This document shows, piece by piece, positions 1 through 8,614 of a stretch of DNA of 64,000 nucleotides; positions within the stretch are counted from its first letter, which is position 1; each line of letters starts with the position of its first letter. This stretch comes from Ardenticatenaceae bacterium (GTDB lineage Bacteria; Chloroflexota; Anaerolineae; Promineifilales; Promineifilaceae), in NCBI GenBank assembly GCA_020634565.1, contig JACKBN010000010.1, positions 154,012 through 218,011 on the forward strand, read 5' to 3'. The notes under the pieces are model-generated. The model saw nothing but the letters and a program-made list of their open reading frames with translations. It had not been told where the DNA came from and searched no databases. The position numbers and the translations under genes are program-made.

Positions 1-560
1 AGTACACAATCGTCAGCGTGGAATCGCTGCAAGCTTACCTGAAAAAGCCCAACGTCAAGCGCACGGTCCAGGCGCGCCAGGTAGAAAAAGATGCCGACGA
101 ATTGCATCGCATTTTGGTGCATGAACTAGAAGACAGTTTTGTGACGCCGCTGGATCGTGAAGATATTTTTGCGCTCTCCCGCGCGCTGGATAATTTCATT
201 GATTACGTCTACGACACAATTGAGGAAATGGAGATTTTTGAGCTGGACCCGTTTACGGCCGTTTCCGAAATTGCCGATTTGCTGCTGGAAATGGCCAAAG
301 AGCTGCATCTAACCATGGCACGCCTGCTGGATCATCCCCGTGTGGCCAATGAACACGCCCGCCGCGTTAAAAAGCTGGAAAATCAAGTGGAACATGCTTA
401 TCGGCAAAGTTTGGCGCAGCTGTTTCGCGGGCCAGAAGATACCGAGCATATCATGCACATGCTGAAAAGCCGCGAAATCTTGCGCCACCTTTCCAACGCC
501 GCCGACCAGGGTGATAAGGCCGCTGATATTGTGATGGACATTGGGGTGAAGTGGAGCTAA
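1..560 (+). CDS. DUF47 / PhoU-like protein, 5' end cut by window edge
   Basis: The reading frame is open from the first bases of the window, so the N-terminus is missing; a GTG at 18 is only an internal candidate start. The visible part of about 185 residues is all-helical and charge-rich, with the pattern of DUF47 (COG1392) proteins: an EKDADELHRILVHELEDSFVTP-like stretch, then PLDREDIFALSRALDNFIDY, and a C-terminal helix near DQGDKAADIVMDI. In that family these are cytosolic PhoU-like three-helix-bundle proteins, usually encoded beside a Pit-type low-affinity phosphate transporter, which would lie upstream outside the window. The following gene converges on it. The family call is firm; the role as a phosphate-transport regulator is inferred from the family. 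Confidence 0.85.
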   Translation, partial: YTIVSVESLQAYLKKPNVKRTVQARQVEKDADELHRILVHELEDSFVTPLDREDIFALSRALDNFIDYVYDTIEEMEIFELDPFTAVSEIADLLLEMAKELHLTMARLLDHPRVANEHARRVKKLENQVEHAYRQSLAQLFRGPEDTEHIMHMLKSREILRHLSNAADQGDKAADIVMDIGVKWS

Positions 561-566
561 GAGGAG

Positions 567-614
567 GTAATTGGTAATTAAGTAATTCACTCAATTACTT
601 AATTACTCAATTAC
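567..614. repeat. Self-complementary iterated-word element
   Basis: The gap between two convergent genes is filled by repeats of a GTAATT-like word on the left and its complement (AATTAC) on the right, separated by about 4 bases. It can fold into an A/T-rich hairpin and may end transcription from both sides. It belongs to the class described in the findings. Confidence 0.7.
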
Positions 615-617
615 TAC

Positions 618-1922
618 TTACTCGTATTTGAGTGCCTTAATCGGTGACAGCGTAGCCGCCCCCAACGCCGGATACAAGCCAGAAATGAGCCCCACAATCG
701 TGGCAAAAATGAGCGCAAAAATGGGCAACCAGGTGGGCGTCGCAACGGCGACACTAGGCGGTGGCGCGCCGGTTTCCACCGACTGCCCGGCCAGGTAAGC
801 CAGCGCCAGCACATTCACCACCTGGCCTAAGCCCCAGCCCAGCAGCACGCCACCTAAACCGCCCAAAAAGCCAATCCCGGCTGATTCGCCGAGGAAGACA
901 GCCAGCACATGCCGGTTGGTGGCTCCGACTGCCTTCATCAGGCCAATTTCGCGGGTGCGCTCCAAAATGGCCATCGCCATGGTGTTGGCAATACCGATGG
1001 CCGCCACCAGCAGGGCAATTGCCCCCACGCCGCCAAAAATGATTTGCAAAATGGTGTAAAAGCCGCTGATGCCTTGGACAAATGACTGCGGCGAATACGC
1101 CTGGTAGCCCAGGGCCACAATCTGGTCGGTAATGTCGATTACATTCTCAATGGAGGCGGCGCGGACTACCAGGCCAGGATAGCCTACTTCGTCCCGATTG
1201 ATCGGTTTGCCCTGCACCCAGGTGTTGTAACCTGCCATCTCTGGCAGGGAAATGTACATCGACCAGTCTGGCTCGTCGCGGGCTTCGGCGATGACGCCGG
1301 CAATGCGCACGCGCACCGTTTTGCGCGTTTCGGTGCCGTCATTGTTCCACTTTACCAGTACCAGCGAAACCTGCTTGTCCAGCAGATCTTCAGCCGCAGG
1401 TGGTTCGAGCGATTCGCCGGGGCGCGGGCGCGGATTGTACAAATTTTGCGGTACGGCCGATCCAATAATCATCGTGCCGCGCTCTAATTGCAGTGTGCCC
1501 GCCTGGGCCTTCACGCCCAGGTTGCTCAAATCATCGGTGCCAATGCCCACCAATTGCCCACCGCCTTCCAGCCGGTCCACAGAGATGAAGCCCCAGCCCT
1601 GAAAATATTCTTGGGCGATAACGGCCGTTACCCCCGGCACCGCTTGAATATCGGCAATGGTCTGATCGGTGATGACCGTGGTGGTGCCTGGTTCGCCCGT
1701 TTCCGGGTTGGGCTCGCCCCAGTTGGGCCACACCTGGATTTTGGTCAGGTCGCCGATGCCGCCTAGCTGGCTGGCCGCATTTTGCTGCAAACCGTTCCCC
1801 AACGACACCAGCAGCACCACCGCCGCCGTACCGATGATGACGCCAACGGCCGTTAACGCCACGCGCCCCTTGCGCCGAGTTAGATTTTCCCACACGAGTG
1901 AAAGCAAATCGAGAATGCCCAT
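618..1922 (-). CDS. MacB-type ABC transporter permease (FtsX domain)
   Basis: This 434-residue protein has the MacB_PCD plus FtsX layout: an N-terminal membrane segment at about residues 22-44 (ALTAVGVIIGTAAVVLLVSL), a large extracytoplasmic domain, and three C-terminal membrane segments (about 285-320, 340-372 and 395-420). The conserved FtsX stretch AMAILERTREIGLMKAVGAT is visible. In the family such permeases pair with a LolD/MacB ATPase and export or extract envelope substrates by mechanotransmission rather than classical transport. The matching ATPase lies two genes upstream on the same strand at 3936-4637, with a secreted CARDB protein between them. The substrate cannot be read from the sequence. 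Confidence 0.9.
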   Translation of the reverse strand: MGILDLLSLVWENLTRRKGRVALTAVGVIIGTAAVVLLVSLGNGLQQNAASQLGGIGDLTKIQVWPNWGEPNPETGEPGTTTVITDQTIADIQAVPGVTAVIAQEYFQGWGFISVDRLEGGGQLVGIGTDDLSNLGVKAQAGTLQLERGTMIIGSAVPQNLYNPRPRPGESLEPPAAEDLLDKQVSLVLVKWNNDGTETRKTVRVRIAGVIAEARDEPDWSMYISLPEMAGYNTWVQGKPINRDEVGYPGLVVRAASIENVIDITDQIVALGYQAYSPQSFVQGISGFYTILQIIFGGVGAIALLVAAIGIANTMAMAILERTREIGLMKAVGATNRHVLAVFLGESAGIGFLGGLGGVLLGWGLGQVVNVLALAYLAGQSVETGAPPPSVAVATPTWLPIFALIFATIVGLISGLYPALGAATLSPIKALKYE

Positions 1923-1934
1923 AAAAACCTTTGG

Positions 1935-2008
1935 TTTTGGAGATTTGAGATTGGAGATTAGAGATTGGTTTGCTTTTAATCTCCAGTCTCCAATCTCTAA
2001 ATCTCCCT
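1935..2008. repeat. Self-complementary iterated-word element
   Basis: The left arm iterates GAGATTGGAGATT-like words; the right arm (1978-2008) iterates the complement AATCTCCAATCTC. The loop is about 12 bases. It lies between the CARDB gene and the permease gene of the same operon. Its right arm reaches the stop used by the frameshifted CARDB reading frame, which supports the alternative stop at 2010-2012. Confidence 0.7.
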
Positions 2009-3832
2009 TTTACGGTCCGAAGACCGGTGCATCGACTGGCCCGTCCACCGGGAAATCGCCGGGGATGCCAAAGTCGGTTTGGGCGGGCTGGGGTACACCG
2101 CTGCTGAGGCCCAGCAACCCCAAGACGAAGCGCCACACCTTTTGGCCGAATGTTTCCGGCTCCACGACAACTCTGGCAGCGGTTCTTCCGGGAACGGCTC
2201 GAATGGCTCTTCCGGGAAGAATGCCTCGACCACGTTGATAGTCAGCGTTTGGGTGAGCACCTGCGGCTGGTTAAAGTCGTCGGTGTAGTTGACGCTGAGC
2301 AGCAGGTCTAGCGGGCCAGCCATTTCCGGGTAGATGATGGCATCTAGCGGGAAAAAGCCGCCGGGGTCCAGCGTGCCCACAAAAAAGCTGTTGTTCTCAA
2401 ACGTAGCCCCTTCGGCGGTGACGCTGAAATTGCCAAAAACGGCCGTACTCTTGCCACTGTTCACCAATTGCAGCGGCAAACTGCCCGGCTGCCCCACAAA
2501 AAAGTCAAACACGGGGGTGTAGAAGTTCATGTCTACAGACGGCCGTTTGTAAACCAGCAGCGTAATCACCTGATCATCTTCGTAGCTGTTGTTGCGCTCG
2601 TCGGTGTAAACAAACGACACTTTTACGGGGTACGCGCCTGGCTCCGTGGCCGCATTGACGATGAGGGCCATGCTGGTTTGCAGGCTGTCCGTTTCGCCCA
2701 GATTGCCCAGCGTTTGCACGTTGGACGCACCGACCGGAGCAAACTTGCCAAAATCACCGCCTGCGCCATCCAGTCCGCCGCCGGGGACGGGGGTGCCGTC
2801 CACCGTGCCGCCAGAGGTGCTGCCGCCGCCCAAAATCATCGTGACGCGGCGCGCTTCGCTATTGCCCTGGTTTTGCACCGTCAGGCTAAGGTTGAAGCCC
2901 ATGCCCGGCTGGAGCTGATCCTGGTCAATTTCGTAGCTGGTCACCAACAGTTGGGGCCGCAAAACGGGGCCGCTGGTAGCAGTGGCCGTCGGTGTTGCGG
3001 TTGGCGTGGCCGTGGCCGCCACACCGCCCGTTGCGGCGCGTTTGATGGGGAAGGTGAGGGCGAACGTTTCGCTGTAGGGGGTGCCGTTGAAGTCTGTGTA
3101 GTCTACCTTGACTTCCAGCGTGGCGATGCTTTGCCCGGTCAGATCGCGGCTGGCGGCCAGGGGTTGCCAGAAGCGCACTGTGCCGCTGGGGTCGATGGTG
3201 CCCAGCGCTTGCACACCGCCAGTGTCTCGCGCGGTAAAGTTGCCAGCCACAAAGGTGGCCACAACGTTAGTAGCCCGACTTTGCCCGGCATTGGCGATGG
3301 TCATCTCGAAGGCCAGATTTTCCCCAGGGGTGATTTCGGCGGAACTGGCCCCGTAGCTGTTGACGACGAGCAACGGCCGTACAAAAGCGGTCGGGGCGGG
3401 GGTATTCGTAGGTGCAGGTGTGCTGGTCGGGCCAGCCGGGGCAGTTACGGTGAGGGCGTTGCCCAGCGTAGCTGAGGCGGCGTCGGGGTTGATGACCGTG
3501 AGGCTGTAGCCGCCCGGCGCGGTGCCCACGGGCAGGTTCGCTCGCAGCAGGCTGCTGCTGACAAAGGTGGTGTTTAGCCCGCCCAGGCCAGACAAGACGA
3601 CCACGGCACCATCGACAAAGCCGCTGCCGGTAACCACCAGTTCGGTGTCTACCAGATTGCTGACGTTGTTGGGCTGTACGGCCGTTACCACAATAGACGG
3701 CGTGGCCGACGGGGTGGGCGTGTCGGTTTGGGCCTTTGCTGGAATCGGGCGCAGCCCGCTCACCAGCGACCCGCCCACAAACAGCAGCAAAAAGAAAAGA
3801 AGGATTATTTTTTGTGTTAGAGATTGTTTCAT
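1997..3832 (-). CDS. Secreted IPT/TIG and CARDB-repeat protein (C-terminal frameshift)
   Basis: The protein begins with a signal peptide (IILLFFLLLFVGGSLVSGL), followed by a Thr/Pro linker, an IPT/TIG domain near residues 45-130, and two or three CARDB-like beta-sandwich domains separated by Thr-Pro-rich linkers, with PEEPF/PEEPLPEL near the end. It sits between the ATPase and permease genes of a MacB-type exporter, so it may be an extracytoplasmic partner; that is inference. The last 55 or so residues of this frame are Arg/Ser/Trp-rich and look wrong. In the next frame, from about 2190 down to a TAA at 2010-2012, the sequence reads EPETFGQKVWRFVLGLLGLS and then a Pro/Asp-rich tail, which is more natural. 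One base appears to be missing between 2165 and 2200. Confidence 0.75.
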   Translation of the reverse strand: MKQSLTQKIILLFFLLLFVGGSLVSGLRPIPAKAQTDTPTPSATPSIVVTAVQPNNVSNLVDTELVVTGSGFVDGAVVVLSGLGGLNTTFVSSSLLRANLPVGTAPGGYSLTVINPDAASATLGNALTVTAPAGPTSTPAPTNTPAPTAFVRPLLVVNSYGASSAEITPGENLAFEMTIANAGQSRATNVVATFVAGNFTARDTGGVQALGTIDPSGTVRFWQPLAASRDLTGQSIATLEVKVDYTDFNGTPYSETFALTFPIKRAATGGVAATATPTATPTATATSGPVLRPQLLVTSYEIDQDQLQPGMGFNLSLTVQNQGNSEARRVTMILGGGSTSGGTVDGTPVPGGGLDGAGGDFGKFAPVGASNVQTLGNLGETDSLQTSMALIVNAATEPGAYPVKVSFVYTDERNNSYEDDQVITLLVYKRPSVDMNFYTPVFDFFVGQPGSLPLQLVNSGKSTAVFGNFSVTAEGATFENNSFFVGTLDPGGFFPLDAIIYPEMAGPLDLLLSVNYTDDFNQPQVLTQTLTINVVEAFFPEEPFEPFPEEPLPELSWSRKHSAKRCGASSWGCWASAAVYPSPPKPTLASPAISRWTGQSMHRSSDRKREI

Positions 3833-3848
3833 TCGGTTGCCTGTTTTT

Positions 3849-3927
3849 GAGTAAAAAGTGATAAGTAAAAAGTGAAAAGTTTGAAAGGCGTACCCACTTT
3901 TTACTTTTTACTTATCACTTATCACTC
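3849..3927. repeat. Self-complementary iterated-word element
   Basis: The left arm (3849-3880) iterates GTAAAAAGTGATAA-like words and the right arm (3896-3927) is nearly its exact reverse complement, built from ACTTTTTACTTATC words. It fills the gap between the ATPase and CARDB genes on the minus strand. Confidence 0.75.
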
Positions 3928-3935
3928 TCTGCCTT

Positions 3936-4637
3936 TTAATGAATGGTAGTTGCCGCCTCATATTCGGCGTCGGTGACGATACGGCCGTCTAGCATGTGCA
4001 CGGTGTTCGTGGCATACGCCGTCATGCGCGGGTCGTGGGTGACGACGAGGACGGTACGGCCGTTTTGGTGTAAATCGGCCAGCAGCTGCATGATGCTGCT
4101 GCCGCTGGTGGTGTCCAGGTTGCCCGTCGGCTCATCAGCCAGGATGAGCTGCGGGTTGTTGACCAGGGCGCGGGCGACGGCCACACGCTGCTGCTGCCCA
4201 CCAGAAAGCTCGGTGGGCTTGTGGTGCACCCGGTCGGCCAGGCCGACGCGCTGCAAAAGTTCAAAGGCGCGGACGTAACGTTGCTGGCGCGGCACGCGGG
4301 CAAAGCGCATGGGAAAAGCGACGTTGTCCAGAGCGCTCAGGCTGGGGATGAGGTTGAACGATTGAAAGATGAAGCCAATCGTTTGCTGGCGGTAGCTGGC
4401 CAGCCCATTTTCATCCAGCGTGCTGATGGATTTGTCGCCCACACGAATCTCGCCACCGCTGGGCCGATCCAGCCCGCCGAGCAGGTAAAGCAGCGTGCTT
4501 TTGCCCGACCCGGACGGCCCCATGACGGCCCAAAAGGTGTTGGGCTCGACGCTTAGGCTGACGCCGTCCAGGGCGTGCACTTTTTCGCGCCCCATCTGGT
4601 ACGTTTTGCGCAGGTTGGTGATGGTGATGAATGTCAT
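3936..4637 (-). CDS. ABC transporter ATP-binding protein (LolD/MacB type)
   Basis: At 233 residues this is the usual length for a LolD/MacB-class ATPase. It shows Walker A GPSGSGKST, a Q-loop near IGFIFQSFNLIPSLSALDNV, the signature LSGGQQQRVAVARAL, Walker B LILADEPTGNLD and a switch His in VVTHDP. It powers the FtsX-type permease encoded at 618-1922. It is the second gene in a minus-strand operon: Yip1 protein, ATPase, CARDB protein, permease. The assignment to the family is certain; the cargo is unknown. Confidence 0.95.
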   Translation of the reverse strand: MTFITITNLRKTYQMGREKVHALDGVSLSVEPNTFWAVMGPSGSGKSTLLYLLGGLDRPSGGEIRVGDKSISTLDENGLASYRQQTIGFIFQSFNLIPSLSALDNVAFPMRFARVPRQQRYVRAFELLQRVGLADRVHHKPTELSGGQQQRVAVARALVNNPQLILADEPTGNLDTTSGSSIMQLLADLHQNGRTVLVVTHDPRMTAYATNTVHMLDGRIVTDAEYEAATTIH

Positions 4638-4639
4638 TT

Positions 4640-4718
4640 CGGTAATCGGTGGTCGGTGAACGGTAATCGGTGGTCGGTAATCGGAAAAACCGATTACGGA
4701 TAACAGATGACCGATTAC
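4640..4718. repeat. Self-complementary iterated-word element
   Basis: Iterations of GGTAATCGGTGGTC on the left face ACCGATTAC words on the right (4689-4718), with a short AAAA loop. It separates the Yip1-like gene from the ATPase gene and differs in base sequence from the other elements of its class. Confidence 0.7.
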
Positions 4719-4721
4719 TGA

Positions 4722-5501
4722 CTAGAAGAACGGCCGTATCACCGTCAGATCGCTAAATTGGGCGGAGATGAGGGCCGGGACGCCGCGCAGCAGGAAGAGC
4801 ACGAGCACGGTGATGAGAACGGCCGTCCACGTTTTGGCTTTACCCAGATTGGCTCCCCGCGCCAGACCTTTGCCCAGGAGCAGCCAGTGCCACAGCAGGT
4901 AAATGTCCACAAAGGCGAGCAGCGCCGCCAAATAGAGAAAAGCGGTGCCTTCACCTACCGGAGCAAAGCCAGATAGTCCCAGGTTGGTGAGTTCCTGGCC
5001 GTTGTTCCACATGGCCACGGTGCGCACGACGTCGCGCAGGGCAAAGGGCAGCAGCGACCAGGCCGTGACGTTGAGCACCTGTTGGCTGCTCAGCCGCCCG
5101 CCCAGCAAGGTGAGACCCAAATGCAGCAGCCAACCGAGCACAAGCCAGCCCAGGTAAACGCCCAAAATGGCGACAACAGCGGGTAATACGTAGGTGAAAA
5201 CGGGGCCGCTGGTGGCGGTCATCGCTTGTTGGAATTGGGCTTGCTGTTCTGGCGTGTAATATTCCCAGCCCGGCGGCAGGCTAATTTGCCCGCTGGCGGC
5301 GGCAGCGGCTTTGAGGCCACCTTGCACCAGGGTGCGCACCAGCCCGGTAAGGACGAGGATGAGGATAGGGGTGTGCCAAACGGCCGTATCCATCTCCACA
5401 ATTTGGGTAAAGGCGCGGCGCGGTTGGAACAGTGCTGGTAGTACCCAGTTAAACCGCCAGCGCCCGCCAGGTTCATACGTTGAAACAGACAAATCACTCA
5501 T
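4722..5501 (-). CDS. Yip1-domain membrane protein
   Basis: The 259-residue protein has a hydrophilic N-terminus containing LPALFQPRRAFTQI, as is common before a Yip1 domain, followed by about five membrane segments with the pattern of Yip1 (PF04893) proteins, including VLNVTAWSLLPFALRDVVRT. It is the first gene of the exporter operon and may be a membrane accessory factor. Bacterial Yip1 proteins have no well-defined biochemical role, so function is left open. An ATG at 5501 is used; no strong ribosome site decides the start. Confidence 0.75.
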   Translation of the reverse strand: MSDLSVSTYEPGGRWRFNWVLPALFQPRRAFTQIVEMDTAVWHTPILILVLTGLVRTLVQGGLKAAAAASGQISLPPGWEYYTPEQQAQFQQAMTATSGPVFTYVLPAVVAILGVYLGWLVLGWLLHLGLTLLGGRLSSQQVLNVTAWSLLPFALRDVVRTVAMWNNGQELTNLGLSGFAPVGEGTAFLYLAALLAFVDIYLLWHWLLLGKGLARGANLGKAKTWTAVLITVLVLFLLRGVPALISAQFSDLTVIRPFF

Positions 5502-5711
5502 GCAGAACGATCCTTTATTCGTACCACTGAAACCGCAAAGGGGCGCACCTGTGGCGCGCCGTTTTACTTGCTATAAAGTGGATTCATTGCCAATCTGGAA
5601 GGGATTTTTATTGTTTGGCTTCCGTCCAAACAATGAGCGTAGTGTAATGCTATTTGTGTACTGTAACTTGACGCTGTAGGGGCAAAATGGGGAGGAATTT
5701 CGACGATTGGT

Positions 5712-8360
5712 CTACGATTTTTTCTGGTAGATGTAGTTTTTCAGGGCGGCGGTTAAACTTTCCAGGCGAACGGGCTTGCTGATGTAATCATCCATGCCGG
5801 CTTGCAGCAGCTTTTCCCGATCTCCCTTCATGGCGTAGGCGGTCATGGCAAAGATATACGGCCGTGTGCGACCCGCATACAGTTTGAAGATTTCCTGAGT
5901 GGCCGTTATCCCGTCCATCTCGGGCATTTGGATGTCCATAAAGATGACGTCATACGGCCGTTCCGCCAGCCGCTTGACGGCCTCAGCTCCATTTTCTACC
6001 AGCTCTGCCTCATATCCCAGGCGGCTCAAAATCTTTCTGGCAACTTTTTGGTTTACCCGGTTATCTTCGGCAATCAAAATGGAGAGCGGATATTGCTGGG
6101 CTAAAAGCGGCACAATGTTGTGATTGGTCGGTGCGGTGGCTGAAGGCTGGTAGTTTGCCAGTTCTTGTAGCTTTTGGCGCAAGGTATCAAGCTTAAGCGG
6201 TTTGGGTAGGAAATCGACAACAGGGGTGGATGCTGCCTCGTTTTCCGGCTGGCGGGTGACGATTAACAGCGGCGGACAGGTTGGCCCCAAGGCGTTTTGC
6301 AGCTGATCTGGCAGCGTATCCGGCTGCGGCTCAAGCATAATAGCGACAAAATCGTTTTCTCTGAAAAGGGCCACGGCCTGTTTCACATCAGGAGCGACGT
6401 ATGGTGACATTTTCAGGGAGAGGAGCTGTTTTTCGATAGCGAGACGGCCGTTGCCTTCTGGCATTAGCAGCAAGACTTTTTTGTTAGCCAGACCATTGTC
6501 GTTTTCAGACAAGGCGCTGGTTTGCGGAGCAATCGGGGCCTTAATCGTAAAATGAAACGCCGAGCCTAACTCTGGCTTGCTTTTCACCCACATACGGCCG
6601 CCCATTAATTCTGCCAACAGCTTGCTGATGGCCAGACCCAGACCAGTGCCGCCATATTTGCGGGTAACCGAGGAATCGACCTGGCTAAACGATTGAAACA
6701 GACGATGCTGCTCAATAATGTTGATGCCAATTCCCGTATCCTGCACGACGGTGTGAATTTCAACCTTGTTGCCTACCGGGCGGCTGGCTACCTGAACGTA
6801 GATGCTGCCCCGGTCGGTAAATTTAAGGCCGTTGCCCAATAAGTTAATCAAAATTTGTTGGAACCGTAGGCTGTCCCCCACGATCCATTCTGGTACATCC
6901 GGTTCCATGATGTAGCCAATGTCCAGCTTTTTCCCGACAGCTTGGGGAGTGAGTAGGTCAACGGCCGTTTCCACCGCCTGTCGCACCGAAAAAGGAAGGT
7001 GTTCCAGTTCCAGCTTGCCTGCTTCAATTTTGGAGAAATCCAGAACGTCATTGACGATCCGCAATAAATTGTCGCCGCTTTTCTGGATAATGTGGATCAG
7101 CTCCTGTTGTTGGGCGTTCAGCGGGGTGTTTTGCATCAACTCGATCACGCCAATGATGCCGTTCAGCGGCGTGCGAATTTCATGGCTCATATTTGCCAGA
7201 AATTCAGACTTTGTTTTTGAGGCAGCTTCCGCAATGGCCTCGGCCTCCCGGCGTTTCTTGATTTCTTTTTGCAGGGCATCGTTTTTTAGCTGGTAAAGCT
7301 CCGTCTCCTGGCGCGCTTGTTGGATCTGGCGCGTCGATTCCAGATCGCGCATTCGCCTTTCTGTTTCGTCGTTAAGAATGTTTTTCTCAGACTCGTGGTA
7401 TTTTTCGAAATGGAAAAGCGCCTGTTGGAAATCGTTGATTTCTTTGTACGCGTTGGCCAGAGCCAGATGGCACTGTACCAACTCGACGGCAATTTCGCTT
7501 TGTTGGGCCAAAGCCAACGCCTGATTAAATTGGGTGAAGGCTTCTTCGTATTGCTGGCGGTGCATCTTGACTTGAGCCAGCCCGCGCAGCGAATAAATTT
7601 CGCCGTAGAGATCGCTTTCCTGGCGAAACATGTCCGTTGCTTTTTCAAAGTAAGAAACGGCCGTTTCAAAATCACCTTGTTTCAGGTAAGCAATACCTAC
7701 ATTGTTGAGGTTGTAAGCATACACGCGTTTTGGAACGGCTTCTGTTTGATAATGTGTTTCATACAGATCCAATCCCTCTAACCCCGTACGCAATGACTCG
7801 TCTAAATGGTCACTTAAATGGAACGTGTGACACATATTGTTAAGCACGGTGATTTGGCCAAGCGTGTCATTCAGCTCAAAGAACAAAGCCAGCGATTTTT
7901 CATAGTTGATGAGCGCCTTGCGGTACTCGCCGGAAGTGACATGGGTGTTGCCCAGCGTTTTGTAAACCAGGGCTTGTCGGGTTGCATCATTTTCTTTGAG
8001 GGCAATGCCCTCAGCCTGGTAGCAATAGGTTAAGGCCTGGGGCGTGTTGCCCAGCCGGTTGTGAACGGCACTGGCCTGCAAATAAAGCTGAAACGTCGCT
8101 GGATGGAGACTGTATTCCGGTGTTTCCAAAAAAGTGAGCGCCTGGTTTAGCAGAATAAGCGCCGCTTCGTACTCATGAAAGCGAATGTGGAGTTCGCACA
8201 AGTTGCGCAAGGCTGTCAGTAAACCGGACACATAACCGCTGGCTTCGCAGAATGTTTTTGCCTGGAGGCTCATTTGGCGACATTGAACCGGATCGTCTAC
8301 GTTGAGGGCCCATGCTTCTGCCAAGAGTATGTCAATTTCGGTCACTGCGGTTTTGATCAT
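5712..8360 (-). CDS. Cytosolic TPR hybrid histidine kinase with receiver domain
   Basis: The 882-residue protein has no membrane segment. About 320 N-terminal residues are TPR repeats (for example EYRKALINYEKSLALFFELN), followed by a coiled coil and a HisKA domain whose phospho-acceptor is H393 in MSHEIRTPLNG. The HATPase domain shows NLLGNGLKFTD, DTGIGI and YGGTGLGLAISK. A middle region near residues 625-740 looks like a degenerate receiver: it begins KKVLLLMPEG, the acceptor position reads MLEPQ, and a KPLK lysine motif remains. The C-terminal receiver (LIAEDNRVNQKV, acceptor D809 in MDIQMPEMDG) is intact. The TPR part probably senses a protein or peptide partner. No response regulator lies next to it, so it may feed a distant phosphorelay. 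Confidence 0.92.
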   Translation of the reverse strand: MIKTAVTEIDILLAEAWALNVDDPVQCRQMSLQAKTFCEASGYVSGLLTALRNLCELHIRFHEYEAALILLNQALTFLETPEYSLHPATFQLYLQASAVHNRLGNTPQALTYCYQAEGIALKENDATRQALVYKTLGNTHVTSGEYRKALINYEKSLALFFELNDTLGQITVLNNMCHTFHLSDHLDESLRTGLEGLDLYETHYQTEAVPKRVYAYNLNNVGIAYLKQGDFETAVSYFEKATDMFRQESDLYGEIYSLRGLAQVKMHRQQYEEAFTQFNQALALAQQSEIAVELVQCHLALANAYKEINDFQQALFHFEKYHESEKNILNDETERRMRDLESTRQIQQARQETELYQLKNDALQKEIKKRREAEAIAEAASKTKSEFLANMSHEIRTPLNGIIGVIELMQNTPLNAQQQELIHIIQKSGDNLLRIVNDVLDFSKIEAGKLELEHLPFSVRQAVETAVDLLTPQAVGKKLDIGYIMEPDVPEWIVGDSLRFQQILINLLGNGLKFTDRGSIYVQVASRPVGNKVEIHTVVQDTGIGINIIEQHRLFQSFSQVDSSVTRKYGGTGLGLAISKLLAELMGGRMWVKSKPELGSAFHFTIKAPIAPQTSALSENDNGLANKKVLLLMPEGNGRLAIEKQLLSLKMSPYVAPDVKQAVALFRENDFVAIMLEPQPDTLPDQLQNALGPTCPPLLIVTRQPENEAASTPVVDFLPKPLKLDTLRQKLQELANYQPSATAPTNHNIVPLLAQQYPLSILIAEDNRVNQKVARKILSRLGYEAELVENGAEAVKRLAERPYDVIFMDIQMPEMDGITATQEIFKLYAGRTRPYIFAMTAYAMKGDREKLLQAGMDDYISKPVRLESLTAALKNYIYQKKS

Positions 8361-8614
8361 TTGTCACTACGAGATGGGCCTGAAGCAAGGTTCGGCTCAT
8401 CATTCCTCACCGTATACCATAAGTACTTTCGCCCGACCATACAATGAGTAAATAATCTTAGTTACAGGCAGTATCTGTTAGTTGTTTAGGGGATTTTGGG
8501 CGGAAAATGAGAGGGATACGGCCGTATTCCCCACCTCTCTGCATAAACTGTTATAATCGCCCACAGATTAAACGGAACTTTTGTGGAAATAAACACAGAC
8601 TGTCTGATAAAAAC

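Noticed and set aside
2468..3475. 335-codon plus-strand frame inside the CARDB gene
   Set aside because: Low-complexity Arg/Gly composition and no ribosome site; the minus strand has signal peptide and CARDB domains.
8529..8557. Full sigma-70 promoter before the radical SAM gene
   Set aside because: TATAAT at 8552-8557 is good, but no -35-like hexamer is found at the right distance, so it was not listed as a promoter.
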